Notes: generated from the letters alone by a model not told the origin. A DNA stretch of 64,000 nt from Panacagrimonas sp965216805 (GCF_965216805.1 NZ_CBDCGN010000003.1:930001-994000), one strand, 5' to 3'; positions 35,240-44,706 are shown, counted from the first letter of the stretch. Translations and numbers: made by a program.

Positions 35240-35339
35240 AACCGGTCGCTTACCGGCTGGCGCCCGCAGGGAACTATTGGGTCGCGGTCAGCGTGAACTA
35301 GGGAAAGGTCCATCCCGCGGAAGAACCGGCCACCCGAAC

Positions 35340-36014
35340 ATGCTAGATGCCCACGCTGTGCACCCGACTCAAAATGCCCATGGCAATCATGACAGCGGTC
35401 CAGCCTCGGGCCACCGGTTGGCGCCGCTGGTTCCGGTGACCGCACGCGGCGAGGCGACGCGACAGCGCCTCCTGCGCGCGGCCGAAGAAGAGTTCGCAGT
35501 CCGCGGGTTCCACGTCGCCTCGGTCAGCTCGGTGACATCGCGAGCCGGCGTCGGGCAGGGCACCTTCTATCTGTACTTCCGGACCAAGGAAGAGATTTTC
35601 GTGACCCTGGTGCGTGACATCGGGCACAAACTGCAGGAGCACATGCAGGCCGCACTCGCGGCCGAACCGGCGCGTGCTGCCCAGGCGGCGATGCAGGTTT
35701 TCGTGGATTTCGTCTGTGCAGACGCGGGGTTGTACCGCATCGTTCAGGAAGCACAGTTCGTCGACGTATCGGTGTTTCGGGAATTTCACGAGCGCGTGGC
35801 GCGGGACTTTGGCGGCGCACTGGCGACCCGTGACCGGCACGACGGGCCGGCCGTGGCCACCACCGAGGTGCTGGCCTGGGCGCTGCTCGGGATCGGTCAG
35901 GCGATGGGCATGAAATCCGCGGGTGGCGGCCAATCGGCAGTGCCAGCGCGAGCGAGCATCGAAGCGCTGGTCGGCCGCCTGCTCGCGTCGCGGTCCCAGG
36001 AGCCCACACGGTAG
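35340..36014 (+). CDS. TetR-family transcriptional regulator
   Basis: The likely start is ATG 35340, giving 224 residues; the first 35 residues are poorly conserved and a later start is possible. The HTH region reads TRQRLLRAAEEEFAVRGFH, then GVGQGTFYLYFRTKEE, typical of TetR. The C-terminal ligand domain has no assigned inducer. The gene stands 74 bases upstream of the degenerate adenylation gene and may control it, or the oxygenase operons in trans. This is the only regulator of its kind in the window. Confidence 0.85.
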   Translation: MLDAHAVHPTQNAHGNHDSGPASGHRLAPLVPVTARGEATRQRLLRAAEEEFAVRGFHVASVSSVTSRAGVGQGTFYLYFRTKEEIFVTLVRDIGHKLQEHMQAALAAEPARAAQAAMQVFVDFVCADAGLYRIVQEAQFVDVSVFREFHERVARDFGGALATRDRHDGPAVATTEVLAWALLGIGQAMGMKSAGGGQSAVPARASIEALVGRLLASRSQEPTR

Positions 36015-36087
36015 AAACGCGCGGCTGCGGCCGCTCGGCGTCGCAGCAGCTGCTTGCGGTAAGGTGGCGATCCTCGCGCCATCTCCG

Positions 36088-37281
36088 ATGTCGACCATGC
36101 AATTCGATCTCGCTGCCTGGGGGGCAGAATTGACGCCCGAACGGCCGGCCGTGTGGTCCAACGGTCGCTGGTTGACCTATCGCGACCTCAACGAACGCGC
36201 CAACGGCCTGGCCAATCAGTTGGCGAGCCTGGGCATCGGATTTGGGGACCGGGTGGGCCTGCTGGCCGGCAATCATCTGGCACATTTCGATCTGATGTTC
36301 GCCGCGGCCAAGATCGGTTTCATCCACGTGCCTTTCGATCCGCAGTGGCCGGCGGCGCGGCTCGGTGCCGTGGCCAGGACCATCGGCGCCAGTCTGGTGA
36401 TTTCGGATCTGCGACACGAGACCCTGGCGGCCCAGGCTTTCAGTTGCCCGCGGGTGGACCTGGAGGAGTATCGCGAATGGCTGGGGTATTCCAGCCGTCG
36501 GCGGCCCGGCCCGGTGGAGCTTTCCCCGGAAAGCATCCAGTCCATCCTGTTCACCAGGGGGCCAGCCAGCGACGAGCCGCATGCGGTGCTGATCCCTTAT
36601 CGCCAGGCGCTGGCCAACGCCCGCGTCACCGCAATGACCTGGGGACTGGGGCCTGAGGACTGTGCCTTGCAGGTCTTGCCGTGCGCGGAGGCCTCGATCC
36701 ACCTTCTGGCCATGCCCTTGCTCGCCGTGGGCGGGCGGGTGGTGCTGCCGGCCCGGTTCGAAGCCGAAGAATACCTTCACGCGACCGAACGGCTGGGGGT
36801 GACCGCATGGGCGCTGGACGCGCCGGCCTATGCCGAACTGGCCGACCACGCGGAGTTTGCCGACTGTCCGCTGCAGGCCGTGCGGCATGCGTTTTCGCTG
36901 GGCACGAGTTGTTCGCAGCCGCTACGGCAGCGATATCTCCGGCGCGGCGTGACCATCAAGGCGGCTTACGTGAGGGCCGAGTGCGGTCCCAACGTGTTTG
37001 CCTTGTCCGACGATGATCGGCCCGTAGCACAGCGCAGCGTGGGCTTGCCGATGTCGCACGTGGATGCGCAGATTCGACGCGCAGACGGTCGCCTTTGCGG
37101 ACCCGGCGAGCCTGGCGAGCTCAGTCTGGCCGGCGAGGGGCTGTGCGCCGGCTACTACGACTCGGCCGAGGCCTGGCATCGGGTCTGCCGTAAGGGCCGT
37201 TTCCATCCGGGCGAACGCGCCGAATACGATGCCGCGGGATTTTTTCATTTACTCGGAACGCCGGAACCGCCGGAATCCTGA
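36088..37281 (+). CDS. Degenerate AMP-binding (adenylation) domain protein
   Basis: The 397-residue product starts at ATG 36088. It aligns with the large N-terminal domain of acyl-CoA ligases (TYRDLNERANGLANQLASLG, GDRVGLLAGNH, GEPGELSLAGEGLCAGYY). The ATP-binding loop is altered: LFTRGPASDEPHAVLIPYR stands where ligases have a TSGTTGxPKG loop. The small C-terminal domain with the catalytic lysine is missing; the protein ends at FHLLGTPEPPES. It is thus probably inactive as a ligase, or works with a partner or as a binding protein. Its stop lies three bases before the next start, suggesting coupling. Confidence 0.75.
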   Translation: MSTMQFDLAAWGAELTPERPAVWSNGRWLTYRDLNERANGLANQLASLGIGFGDRVGLLAGNHLAHFDLMFAAAKIGFIHVPFDPQWPAARLGAVARTIGASLVISDLRHETLAAQAFSCPRVDLEEYREWLGYSSRRRPGPVELSPESIQSILFTRGPASDEPHAVLIPYRQALANARVTAMTWGLGPEDCALQVLPCAEASIHLLAMPLLAVGGRVVLPARFEAEEYLHATERLGVTAWALDAPAYAELADHAEFADCPLQAVRHAFSLGTSCSQPLRQRYLRRGVTIKAAYVRAECGPNVFALSDDDRPVAQRSVGLPMSHVDAQIRRADGRLCGPGEPGELSLAGEGLCAGYYDSAEAWHRVCRKGRFHPGERAEYDAAGFFHLLGTPEPPES

Positions 37282-37284
37282 GCC

Positions 37285-38331
37285 TTGCACGCCGATCTCA
37301 GCGTGGTGGTGCCGGTGCTTGACGAAGCCGACGAGCTGCCCCGGCTGCTGGACGAACTGGCTAGCCAGAGCCTGCCGCTGCAGATCGTGATCGCCGACGG
37401 CGGCTCGCGCGACCGCTCCCGCGAGATCGTCGAGCGCAGTGAGCGCGCGCTCTGGGTGCAGGCGCCTCGCGGACGCGGTGCGCAGATGAATGCCGGTGCC
37501 GCGGCCGCCATTGCGGAGAACTTGCTGTTTCTGCACGTCGACAGCCATCTGATGCATCGATGCCAGCTCGAACAGGCACTGCAGTCACTGGAAGCGGCGC
37601 GCCGACGACATGGCGGTTGCATTGCCGGGCACTTTGCGCTCGCCTTCAGAAGGCAGCAGGCGGGCGGCGACAGCGCCTACCGGTACATGGAGGCCAAGAG
37701 CCGCAGCGGCCGGCCCGGCACCATCAACGGCGACCAAGGCCTGTTGCTGAGCGCCGATTTCTTTCGCGAACTGGGCGGATTCGACACTCGATTGCCGTTC
37801 TTCGAAGACCAGAAGATGGCCGCCGAGATCTTTCGTCGCGGTCGCTGGCTGCTGTTGCCGGGAGTGCTCGGGACTTCGGCGCGTCGCTTCGAGACCGAGG
37901 GGCTGGCGCCTCGTTACGCGCTGATGGCCCTGATGACCTGGATGCACCAGATCGGGTTGGAGGATTTTCTGCAGCAGGCGGTCGGCGTTTATCGCGAACA
38001 GTCGACGACGCATGCCCTCGACCTGCGGCCGTTCGTGCGTCTGGCGCGGCGTCAACTATTGCAGGCGCTGTCGCGGCAGCCCGGCTTGGTCGAGCGTATC
38101 GGTAGGAGTCTGAGGGCGAACGCCTGGCAGCCCTGGCTGGCGTTGGATCTTCTGACCGGGCGCCCCGTGGACTCAGGCACGCTGCGCTGGTTTACCGATC
38201 ATGCCGAGCCTCGGTTGCACGGAGCCGGCGGCAGGCGGCTCTCGCGGGCCTTGGCCCGGCTGCTGCTGCTCGGACTCAGATTGCCGCTGGAGCGTGTGCT
38301 GCCGGCGGGGCGGAGCGTTCAGTCGCGGTAG
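37285..38331 (+). CDS. Family 2 glycosyltransferase (TIGR04283-like)
   Basis: The reading begins with a TTG at 37285, immediately after the adenylation gene stop; no better ATG lies near the conserved start. The 348-residue product has VVVPVLDEADELPRLL, IADGGSRDRS, RGRGAQMNAGA and LFLHVDSHL. This pattern belongs to GT2 enzymes of the TIGR04283 group, some annotated in arsenosugar biosynthesis. The C-terminal 110 residues extend beyond the family's usual length. It ends 13 bases inside the convergent histidine-rich gene. Confidence 0.8.
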   Translation: MHADLSVVVPVLDEADELPRLLDELASQSLPLQIVIADGGSRDRSREIVERSERALWVQAPRGRGAQMNAGAAAAIAENLLFLHVDSHLMHRCQLEQALQSLEAARRRHGGCIAGHFALAFRRQQAGGDSAYRYMEAKSRSGRPGTINGDQGLLLSADFFRELGGFDTRLPFFEDQKMAAEIFRRGRWLLLPGVLGTSARRFETEGLAPRYALMALMTWMHQIGLEDFLQQAVGVYREQSTTHALDLRPFVRLARRQLLQALSRQPGLVERIGRSLRANAWQPWLALDLLTGRPVDSGTLRWFTDHAEPRLHGAGGRRLSRALARLLLLGLRLPLERVLPAGRSVQSR

Positions 38332-38642
38332 CGGTGGCGGCGATGATGGTCGCGTCGGTCATGCCGGTAATGCCGGTCATGGCCGCGATGACCGTGCCAA
38401 TCGTGACGGTGGCGGTAGGCACGACGATACTCGCGCGGATGGTAGTAGTGGCGCACCACCGGGCGGCGGTCGTAATACCGGTACACTGGGCGCGGCGAGT
38501 AGTAGTAGCGCGGGGCAGAGTCGTAGTACACCACCCCGGGGTGCCCCAGCCCGATGTGGACGTCGATGCCCCCGGCTTGGGCGGTGCCGCCCAGCGCCGA
38601 CAATCCGAGGACCGTTGCAGCGGCCAGCAGCTTGAGCTTCAT
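38319..38642 (-). CDS. Secreted His/Arg/Tyr-rich low-complexity protein
   Basis: The 107-residue product starts at ATG 38642 with GGAG seven bases upstream. A clear signal peptide ends near GTAQAGG. The mature part is dominated by histidine, arginine and tyrosine (for example HRHDWHGHRGHDRHYRHD), with no hydrophobic core, so it is likely disordered and strongly basic. Histidine-rich periplasmic proteins of this kind often bind metals or acidic envelope polymers; here that is only a suggestion. Overlap with the convergent GT2 gene is short. Confidence 0.75.
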   Translation of the reverse strand: MKLKLLAAATVLGLSALGGTAQAGGIDVHIGLGHPGVVYYDSAPRYYYSPRPVYRYYDRRPVVRHYYHPREYRRAYRHRHDWHGHRGHDRHYRHDRRDHHRRHRYRD

Positions 38643-38808
38643 GGATGCGCTCCTGAGACAGTGGCGCGAATCTATGGAGCGAGGGATGAATTCGCTCTGA
38701 ACCGAGCTGAACCGGGCGCAAGCGTTGTGCGCAGACCCGAATGACCGGCTTTCGCGACGGCATGTCCACGCGCTCCGCCGATGCGAGCGCCCGGTGCCCG
38801 GGCACAGG

Positions 38809-40644
38809 TCAGTCGGCGCGATCGGCGCGCTTGCGCTCGTGTTCCTTGAGGAATTTCTTGCGGACGCGGATGGCGGCGGGGGTCAGTTCCACCAGCTCGT
38901 CGTCATTGATGAATTCCAGCGCCTGTTCCAGCGAGAACTTCACCGGCGGCACCAGCAGCACATTCTCGTCCGAGCCGGACGCGCGCATATTGGTCAGTTT
39001 CTTGCCGCGCAGCGCGTTGACCACCAGATCGTTATCGCGCGAATGGATGCCGACGATCTGGCCTTCGTAGATCGACTGGCCGGGCTCCAGCATCATCTTG
39101 CCGCGTTCCTGCAGGTTGAAGATCGCGTAGGCCGGGGCGTCGCCCTGGTCATTGGAGATCATCACGCCGTTGTGGCGCTGGCCGATCTCGCTGTTTTCGG
39201 ACTTCGGCCCGAAGTGGTCGAAATTGTGGAACAGCAGGCCGGTGCCCGAGGTCATGGACATGAACTCGGTCTGGAAACCGATCAGCCCGCGCGAGGGAAT
39301 CATGTAGCTCAGGCGCACGCGGCCGCGGCCGTCGGGCACCATGTCCAGCATCTTGCCGCCGCGCTCGGCCAGACCCTGGATGGCGCCGCCCTGATGACGC
39401 TCCTCCACGTCGGCGATCAGCGATTCGTAGGGTTCGCAGATCGCGCCGTCGATTTCCTTCAGGATCACCTGCGGGCGTGCCACCGCGATCTCGTAGCCCT
39501 CGCGGCGCATGTTCTCCAGCAGGATGCCCAAGTGCAGCAGACCGCGACCGGAGACCCGCAACTGATCGGGCGCATCGCCGGGCTCCACCCGCAGCGCCAC
39601 GTTGGTCTTGAGTTCGCGCTGCAGGCGCTCGGCGATCTGGCGGCTGGTGACAAACTTGCCTTCCTTGCCCGCGAACGGCGACTTGTTGACCTCGAACATC
39701 ATGCTCATGGTCGGCTCGTCCACCTGCAGGGTGGCGAGCTGTTCCGGATTCTTCGGATCGCAGACGGTCTCGGAAATGCCCAGCTCGTCGATACCGGTGA
39801 TGGCGACGATGTCGCCGGCATGGGCTTCGGCCACTTCGACCTTGTCCAGGCCCATGAAGCCCAGCACCTGCAGCACGCGGCCCTGGCGGACCTTGCCGTC
39901 GCGCGCCACCACCGATACCGGTGAGTTGGGCTTGATGCTGCCGCGCTTGATGCGACCGGTGCCGATGACGCCGACATAGCTGGAGTAGGCCAGCGAGGTG
40001 ATCTGCATCTGGAACGGGCCATCCACTTCCACCCCCGGCGCCGGCACCTTGTCGACGATGGCGCGGAACAGCGGGTCCATGTTGCCCTCGCGGATGTCGG
40101 GCGAATCGCCCGCGTAACCCATCAGCCCGCTGGCGTAGATGAAGGGAAAGTCCAGCTGCGTGTTGTTGGCGCCCAGTTTGTCGAACAGATCGAAGACCTG
40201 ATCCACCACCCAGTCGGCACGCGCGCCGTCGCGGTCGATCTTGTTGAGAACGACGATCGGGTTCAGGCCCATCGCAAACGCCTTCTGCGTCACGAAGCGG
40301 GTCTGCGGCATCGGCCCGTCCACCGAGTCCACCAGCAGCAGCACCGAGTCGACCATCGACAGCACGCGCTCGACTTCGCCGCCAAAGTCGGCATGCCCCG
40401 GGGTATCGACGATGTTGATGCGGTACTGGGTGTCGGTGCGCTCGTCCATCCAGCGCAGCGCGGTGTTCTTGGCCAGGATGGTGATGCCGCGCTCGCGCTC
40501 CAGGTCGTTGGAATCCATGATTCTTTCGCCCAGTTCCTCGCGCTTGTCCAGGGTGCCGGATTGACGCAGAAGCTTGTCGACCAAGGTGGTCTTGCCGTGG
40601 TCGACGTGAGCGATGATGGCGATGTTGCGAAGATTCTGGATCAT
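38809..40644 (-). CDS. typA: Translational GTPase TypA/BipA
   Basis: The 611-residue product carries the G1 motif AHVDHGKTT, DTPGHADFGGEVERVL (G3) and NKID (G4), and the TypA-specific C-terminal region (VPDGRGRVRLSYMIPSRGL). It binds the 70S ribosome in stress and cold-response and large-subunit assembly. Length and motifs are normal. No operon partner is close: the neighbours are a histidine-rich protein and a glycosylase relic. Confidence 0.97.
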   Translation of the reverse strand: MIQNLRNIAIIAHVDHGKTTLVDKLLRQSGTLDKREELGERIMDSNDLERERGITILAKNTALRWMDERTDTQYRINIVDTPGHADFGGEVERVLSMVDSVLLLVDSVDGPMPQTRFVTQKAFAMGLNPIVVLNKIDRDGARADWVVDQVFDLFDKLGANNTQLDFPFIYASGLMGYAGDSPDIREGNMDPLFRAIVDKVPAPGVEVDGPFQMQITSLAYSSYVGVIGTGRIKRGSIKPNSPVSVVARDGKVRQGRVLQVLGFMGLDKVEVAEAHAGDIVAITGIDELGISETVCDPKNPEQLATLQVDEPTMSMMFEVNKSPFAGKEGKFVTSRQIAERLQRELKTNVALRVEPGDAPDQLRVSGRGLLHLGILLENMRREGYEIAVARPQVILKEIDGAICEPYESLIADVEERHQGGAIQGLAERGGKMLDMVPDGRGRVRLSYMIPSRGLIGFQTEFMSMTSGTGLLFHNFDHFGPKSENSEIGQRHNGVMISNDQGDAPAYAIFNLQERGKMMLEPGQSIYEGQIVGIHSRDNDLVVNALRGKKLTNMRASGSDENVLLVPPVKFSLEQALEFINDDELVELTPAAIRVRKKFLKEHERKRADRAD

Positions 40645-40871
40645 GGGAACGGCCGCGGCGGCCTGGACAAAAGGTCGCGGAGTTTACGCGGGTTCCCGTG
40701 AAACTTCACTGCTTTGGACGCTGCGAACCCTCTTCGGTTTCTTTTGCGGAAGCGCCTCGCGGGCGCGTCGTCGCCGCTTTCGGGGTCAGGCTTCGTCCAG
40801 GGTCTTCGGCCAGCTGTCGTGCAAAAATCGCGATTCAGATGGATGACGGCGCGGTGCCCGCCCGCGAAGTG

Positions 40872-40940
40872 CAGCACCCGCCCGAGCGCGCCCGCCTCCA
40901 GGCATTCGAGGTAGACGGTCAGGTCGGGCAGCTCCGGCAT
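40872..40940 (-). pseudogene. Relic of an Fpg/Nei-family DNA glycosylase N-terminus
   Basis: On the minus strand ATG 40940 begins MPELPDLTVYLECLEAGALG, which is the N-terminus of a formamidopyrimidine-DNA glycosylase-like enzyme, including the catalytic proline at position 2. After about 23 residues the similarity stops and the frame continues as arginine-rich noise. An intact mutM lies 3 kb away. The piece lies directly downstream of purT and is best read as a truncated second glycosylase gene. Confidence 0.5.
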
Positions 40941-40982
40941 CGGCCGGAGTTCGCGCGTCGATGCCGCGCGCTTCCAGCGTCT

Positions 40983-42236
40983 TCAGAGCAGCCGAATGGC
41001 TGCCGCGGCGCGCCGCGCTTTGGCGCGGGCGATCTCCAGGCTGTCGCCCAACGCCAGTGCCACGCCCATGCGTCGTTTGCCGACGATCTCGGGTTTGCCG
41101 AACAGGCGCAGCATGGTGTCGGGTTCGGCCAGGGCATCGTTGGCGCCCCTGAAGGCGGGTGCCACCTGATCGCCCGTGCAGAGGATGGCGCAGGAGGCCG
41201 CGAACGGCCCGCGCGCGCGGACATTGGGGATCGGCAGGCCCAGGATCGCGCGAACATGCAGTGCGAACTCGCTCAAGTCCTGCGAGATCAAGGTCACCAG
41301 ACCGGTGTCGTGCGGGCGAGGAGAGACTTCGCTGAAGATCACCTCGTCGCCTTTGACGAACAGCTCCACGCCGAACAGGCCGCGTCCGCCGAGCGCACGG
41401 GTGATCTTGTCGGCGATCTCCTGCGAGCGAGCGAGCGCCGTTTGGGACATCGGGTGCGGTTGCCAGGACTCGCGATAGTCGCCGTCGATCTGCACGTGGC
41501 CGACGGGCGCACAGAACGTGGTGCGGGTGCCGAACTCCTCGTTCATGCCCGGAGGTCCCGGCCAGTGCCGCACGGTGAGCAGGGTGATCTCGTAATCGAA
41601 GTCGATGAAGCCTTCCACGATCACCTTGCCGCGTCCCGCCCGACCGCCGGCCTGCGCGTAATCCCAGGCCTTCTGAATGTCTGCCGTGGTCTTGACCGTG
41701 CTCTGGCCCTTGCCGGAACTGGACATCACCGGTTTGACCACGCATGGCAGACCGACGACTTCGATGGCCGCGCGGTACTCCTCTTCGGTTTCCGCGAAGC
41801 GGTACGGCGAGGTGGGCAGACCCAGTTCCTCCGCGGCGAGTCGGCGTATGCCCTCGCGATCCATGGTCAGCCGTGCGGCGCGCGCGGTGGGCACCACCAC
41901 AAACCCTTCCTTCTCCAGTTCGAGCAGCGTGGGCGTGTGAATGGCCTCGATCTCCGGCACGATCAGCGTCGGACCCTCTTCCTCGACCACGCGGCGCAAT
42001 TCGGCGCCGTCGAGCATATTGATGACGTGACTGCGATGCGCCACCTGCATCGCGGGCGCGTGGGCATAACGATCCACCGCTACCGTCTCGACGCCCAGGC
42101 GCTGCAGTTCGATCACCACCTCCTTGCCCAGCTCGCCGGCACCCAGCATGAGCACGCACACCGCGTTATGCGACAGCGGCGTGCCCAGGGTGGTGGTGGA
42201 AATCTTGATGGCCGGGGACCGCGGCAGCTCAGACAT
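40983..42236 (-). CDS. purT: Formate-dependent phosphoribosylglycinamide formyltransferase (GAR transformylase 2)
   Basis: ATG 42236 overlaps the stop of the upstream OYE gene by eight bases. The 417-residue product is an ATP-grasp enzyme with LMLGAGELGKEVVIELQRLG, KPVMSSSGKGQS, SEVSPRPHDTGLVT and the PurT-typical PGPPGMNEEFGTR. It makes formyl-GAR from formate, ATP and GAR in purine synthesis. The overlap suggests translational coupling to an oxidoreductase with no obvious purine link, probably a lineage-specific arrangement. Confidence 0.95.
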   Translation of the reverse strand: MSELPRSPAIKISTTTLGTPLSHNAVCVLMLGAGELGKEVVIELQRLGVETVAVDRYAHAPAMQVAHRSHVINMLDGAELRRVVEEEGPTLIVPEIEAIHTPTLLELEKEGFVVVPTARAARLTMDREGIRRLAAEELGLPTSPYRFAETEEEYRAAIEVVGLPCVVKPVMSSSGKGQSTVKTTADIQKAWDYAQAGGRAGRGKVIVEGFIDFDYEITLLTVRHWPGPPGMNEEFGTRTTFCAPVGHVQIDGDYRESWQPHPMSQTALARSQEIADKITRALGGRGLFGVELFVKGDEVIFSEVSPRPHDTGLVTLISQDLSEFALHVRAILGLPIPNVRARGPFAASCAILCTGDQVAPAFRGANDALAEPDTMLRLFGKPEIVGKRRMGVALALGDSLEIARAKARRAAAAIRLL

Positions 42237-43548
42237 GTTTTTTCCTTGCGCGATGCAGGCGAAATGCCGCCGCGTACTCGCTGGCGATGTAACCAAAGAA
42301 AGCCGATAGCGGGCCACGGCGCAGGTCGGGGCCCAGGCCGTCGGCGAGACGGAACAGATTCAGGTAGTACCAGCCCTGCGAGCCGAAGATGTTGAGCATC
42401 TTGAACAGCATCACGCTTGAGGTGGGCGAAAACAGGCCCTTCTGGCTGATCTTGAGGGTGTGCTCGAACGCCGGCAGATCCTGGATTTCGCCGCGCAGCA
42501 GGGTCCCCGCGGCGTCGGTATGGGTACACATCGGGCGGGCGATGCCGATCGCATCGCAGGCGTTGTCGGACAAGGCGGCTTCCATGCCCTCGCGACTGCG
42601 AAAGCCACCGGTGACCATCATCGGCATCTGCGCAACGGCGCGGATACGCTCGGCGTAGTCGAGAAAGTAGGCTTCGCGTTTGCGCGTGCTTTCGCGCAAG
42701 GGCGCCGCGGTGGTGGCATCGCCCTGGTGACCGAGCAGGGCGGGCTGTTCGTAGTTGCCGCCGGAGATTTCCAGCAGGTCCACCGACTCGTGATTGAGCC
42801 ACTGCACCAACTGGATGCAGTCCTCGTTGGAAAAGCCGTTCTTGCGGAAGTCGTCGGAATTGAGCTTGATGCTCAGCGGAAAGTCCGCGCCCACCGCCTT
42901 GCGGGTTGCGCGCACGGTTTCCAGCAACATGCGTGCACGGTTCTCCAGCGCGCCGCCCCAGGCATCGGTGCGTCGGTTGGTGACGCCGGACAGGAACGAA
43001 CTAAGCAAATACCCGTGCGCGGCGTGAATCTGCACCCCGGTGAAGCCGGTTTCGCGCGCCACCGACGCCACATGGGCAAAGCGCTGGACCAGGTCCAGGA
43101 TTTCGTCCTCGGTCAGCGCGCGCGGCTTGCCGAAATTGCCCAGGATTCCGAGCTGCTCGGCCGAGGGTGCCAGCGGCGTCCGGGTGACATAACGCGGCGA
43201 CTGCCGGCCTGCATGATTGATCTGCATCCACAGGTGATTGCCGCCGACGGTGCCGGCCCGGGCCCAGCGCGACAGTCGTGCCCGCGCCTCGGCATTGGTG
43301 GTCAGCTCATCGGTCCGGTCGATGGCGACGTTGGCGGGCCGTTCCAGTACACGCCGGTCCACCTGCACGTTGCCGGTCAGCAGCAGACCTGCGCCGCCTT
43401 CGCTCCAGCGCCGGTACAGGGTTTCGTGGCGCGAGGTGGCGCGCAGGTGCGCGTCGGCAATGCCTTCGGTCATCGCCGCCTTGCACAGGCGGTTGGGCAG
43501 CACCGCGCCGCAGGGCAGGGGCAGCACTTGTTGCAGAACAGAGGTCAT
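42229..43548 (-). CDS. NADH:flavin oxidoreductase, Old Yellow Enzyme family
   Basis: The 439-residue single-domain product has PNRLCKAAMTEG, the substrate/flavin segment WMQINHAGRQSPR, and GVQIHAAHGYLLSSFLSGV with the paired active-site histidine region. Unlike the frameshifted gene at 18635-20612 it has no iron-sulfur or FAD/NAD domain, so it is a short OYE that reduces activated alkenes or nitro compounds with NAD(P)H and FMN. The C-terminal 70 residues (beyond the barrel) are an added helical part. It is the upstream partner of purT. Confidence 0.9.
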   Translation of the reverse strand: MTSVLQQVLPLPCGAVLPNRLCKAAMTEGIADAHLRATSRHETLYRRWSEGGAGLLLTGNVQVDRRVLERPANVAIDRTDELTTNAEARARLSRWARAGTVGGNHLWMQINHAGRQSPRYVTRTPLAPSAEQLGILGNFGKPRALTEDEILDLVQRFAHVASVARETGFTGVQIHAAHGYLLSSFLSGVTNRRTDAWGGALENRARMLLETVRATRKAVGADFPLSIKLNSDDFRKNGFSNEDCIQLVQWLNHESVDLLEISGGNYEQPALLGHQGDATTAAPLRESTRKREAYFLDYAERIRAVAQMPMMVTGGFRSREGMEAALSDNACDAIGIARPMCTHTDAAGTLLRGEIQDLPAFEHTLKISQKGLFSPTSSVMLFKMLNIFGSQGWYYLNLFRLADGLGPDLRRGPLSAFFGYIASEYAAAFRLHRARKKHV

Positions 43549-43620
43549 CGAGCGCTTCGGGCAGCCGGGAGCAAGCTGGTCAGTATGCGCAAGCCTTCGG
43601 AGCCCATCAATGCAGCCGGC

Positions 43621-44439
43621 TCAACGCTGACATGCCGGGCAGTAGCAGCTTGCGCGTTGGCCGATCACGACGCGACGGATCAGGGTTTGACAATGCCGGC
43701 AGGGCAGCCCCTGGCGGCCATAGACGTAGAGGTCCTGCTGGAAGTATCCGGATTCGCCGTTGGCCCCTGCAAAATCTTTCAAGGTGGTGCCGCCTTGCAC
43801 GATGGCGGCCTCGAGCACCTCGCGGATGCGTGCGGCCAGCCCTGTGTACTCGGCGCGGGTGACCCTGCCGGCCGCGCGGCCGGGGCGAATACGGCAGCGA
43901 AACAGCGCCTCGGCGGCGTAGATGTTGCCGGCACCGACGACGACCTGTCCGTCCATGATGAAGTTCTTGACCGCCGCGGTGCGCCCGCGCGACAAGCTGT
44001 AGAGATAATCGCCGTTGAAGGCGGGATCGAACGGTTCCGGCCCGAGATGACGCAGCAGCAGGTGATCGGGCTCGTTGGCAGCCCACAGCAGGACGGCGCC
44101 GAAGCGGCGCGGATCGTGAAAGCGCAGCAACTGTCCGCTGTCGAGTTCGAGATCGACGTGATCGTGCTTCACCGTCGGCGTGTGCCGGTCCAGCACCCAC
44201 AGCCGGCCCGACATGCCCAGGTGCAGCAGCAGGCGGTCGCCGTTGTCCAGCAGCAGCAGCAGATACTTGGCACGGCGCTGTACCTGATCGATGCGCCGTC
44301 CCTGCAGGCGCGGTTCGAGATCCGCTGGTATCGGCCAGCGCAGGCGCCGGTCGCGCACCTGCACGGCAGTCAGTCGGCGACCGACGACATGCGGCTCGAT
44401 GCCGCGGCGGACGGTTTCGACTTCGGGAAGTTCGGGCAT
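43621..44439 (-). CDS. mutM: Formamidopyrimidine-DNA glycosylase
   Basis: ATG 44439 gives MPELPEVETVRRGIE, so Pro2 and Glu3 are the catalytic residues; Lys58 lies in RRAKYLLL. The 272-residue product contains KNFIMDGQVVVGAGNIYAAE (helix-turn-helix) and ends in a four-cysteine zinc finger (CRHC ... CYCPAC). It excises oxidised purines such as 8-oxoguanine. All key residues are present and length is normal. It is separated from the OYE gene by 72 bases. Confidence 0.96.
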   Translation of the reverse strand: MPELPEVETVRRGIEPHVVGRRLTAVQVRDRRLRWPIPADLEPRLQGRRIDQVQRRAKYLLLLLDNGDRLLLHLGMSGRLWVLDRHTPTVKHDHVDLELDSGQLLRFHDPRRFGAVLLWAANEPDHLLLRHLGPEPFDPAFNGDYLYSLSRGRTAAVKNFIMDGQVVVGAGNIYAAEALFRCRIRPGRAAGRVTRAEYTGLAARIREVLEAAIVQGGTTLKDFAGANGESGYFQQDLYVYGRQGLPCRHCQTLIRRVVIGQRASCYCPACQR

Positions 44440-44679
44440 GGCGCGCATGCTCGGCGGCCTTCGGCCGCGCGTCCAGTGCGGCAGCCGTTGGGCCTCCGCA
44501 AATTTCCCACGCGGATGGGCGGCGTGCGGACGAACTCGCGTAGCACCGTACCGGGGTTGCACCATCTAACGACCGACACAACCCTCGGGCTTCGCCCGGG
44601 CTACTTGGCACACGAGCCCACCCGCAGCTGACTTTTGAGCCCGTTTCTGCGCAGCGATGCCGGGGACGGCGAACCTAAC

Positions 44680-44706
44680 AAAAAGCCCCCGGCATAGCCG
44701 GGGGCT
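44680..44706 (-). terminator. Rho-independent terminator of the beta-helix gene
   Basis: AGCCCCCGGC and GCCGGGGGCT form a 10-bp stem with loop ATA. On the minus strand it is followed by five T residues. It lies 25 bases past the beta-helix gene stop and defines the end of that transcript. Confidence 0.92.

Noticed and set aside
38725..39924. 399-residue plus-strand frame
   Set aside because: Antisense to typA, which is unambiguous on the minus strand.
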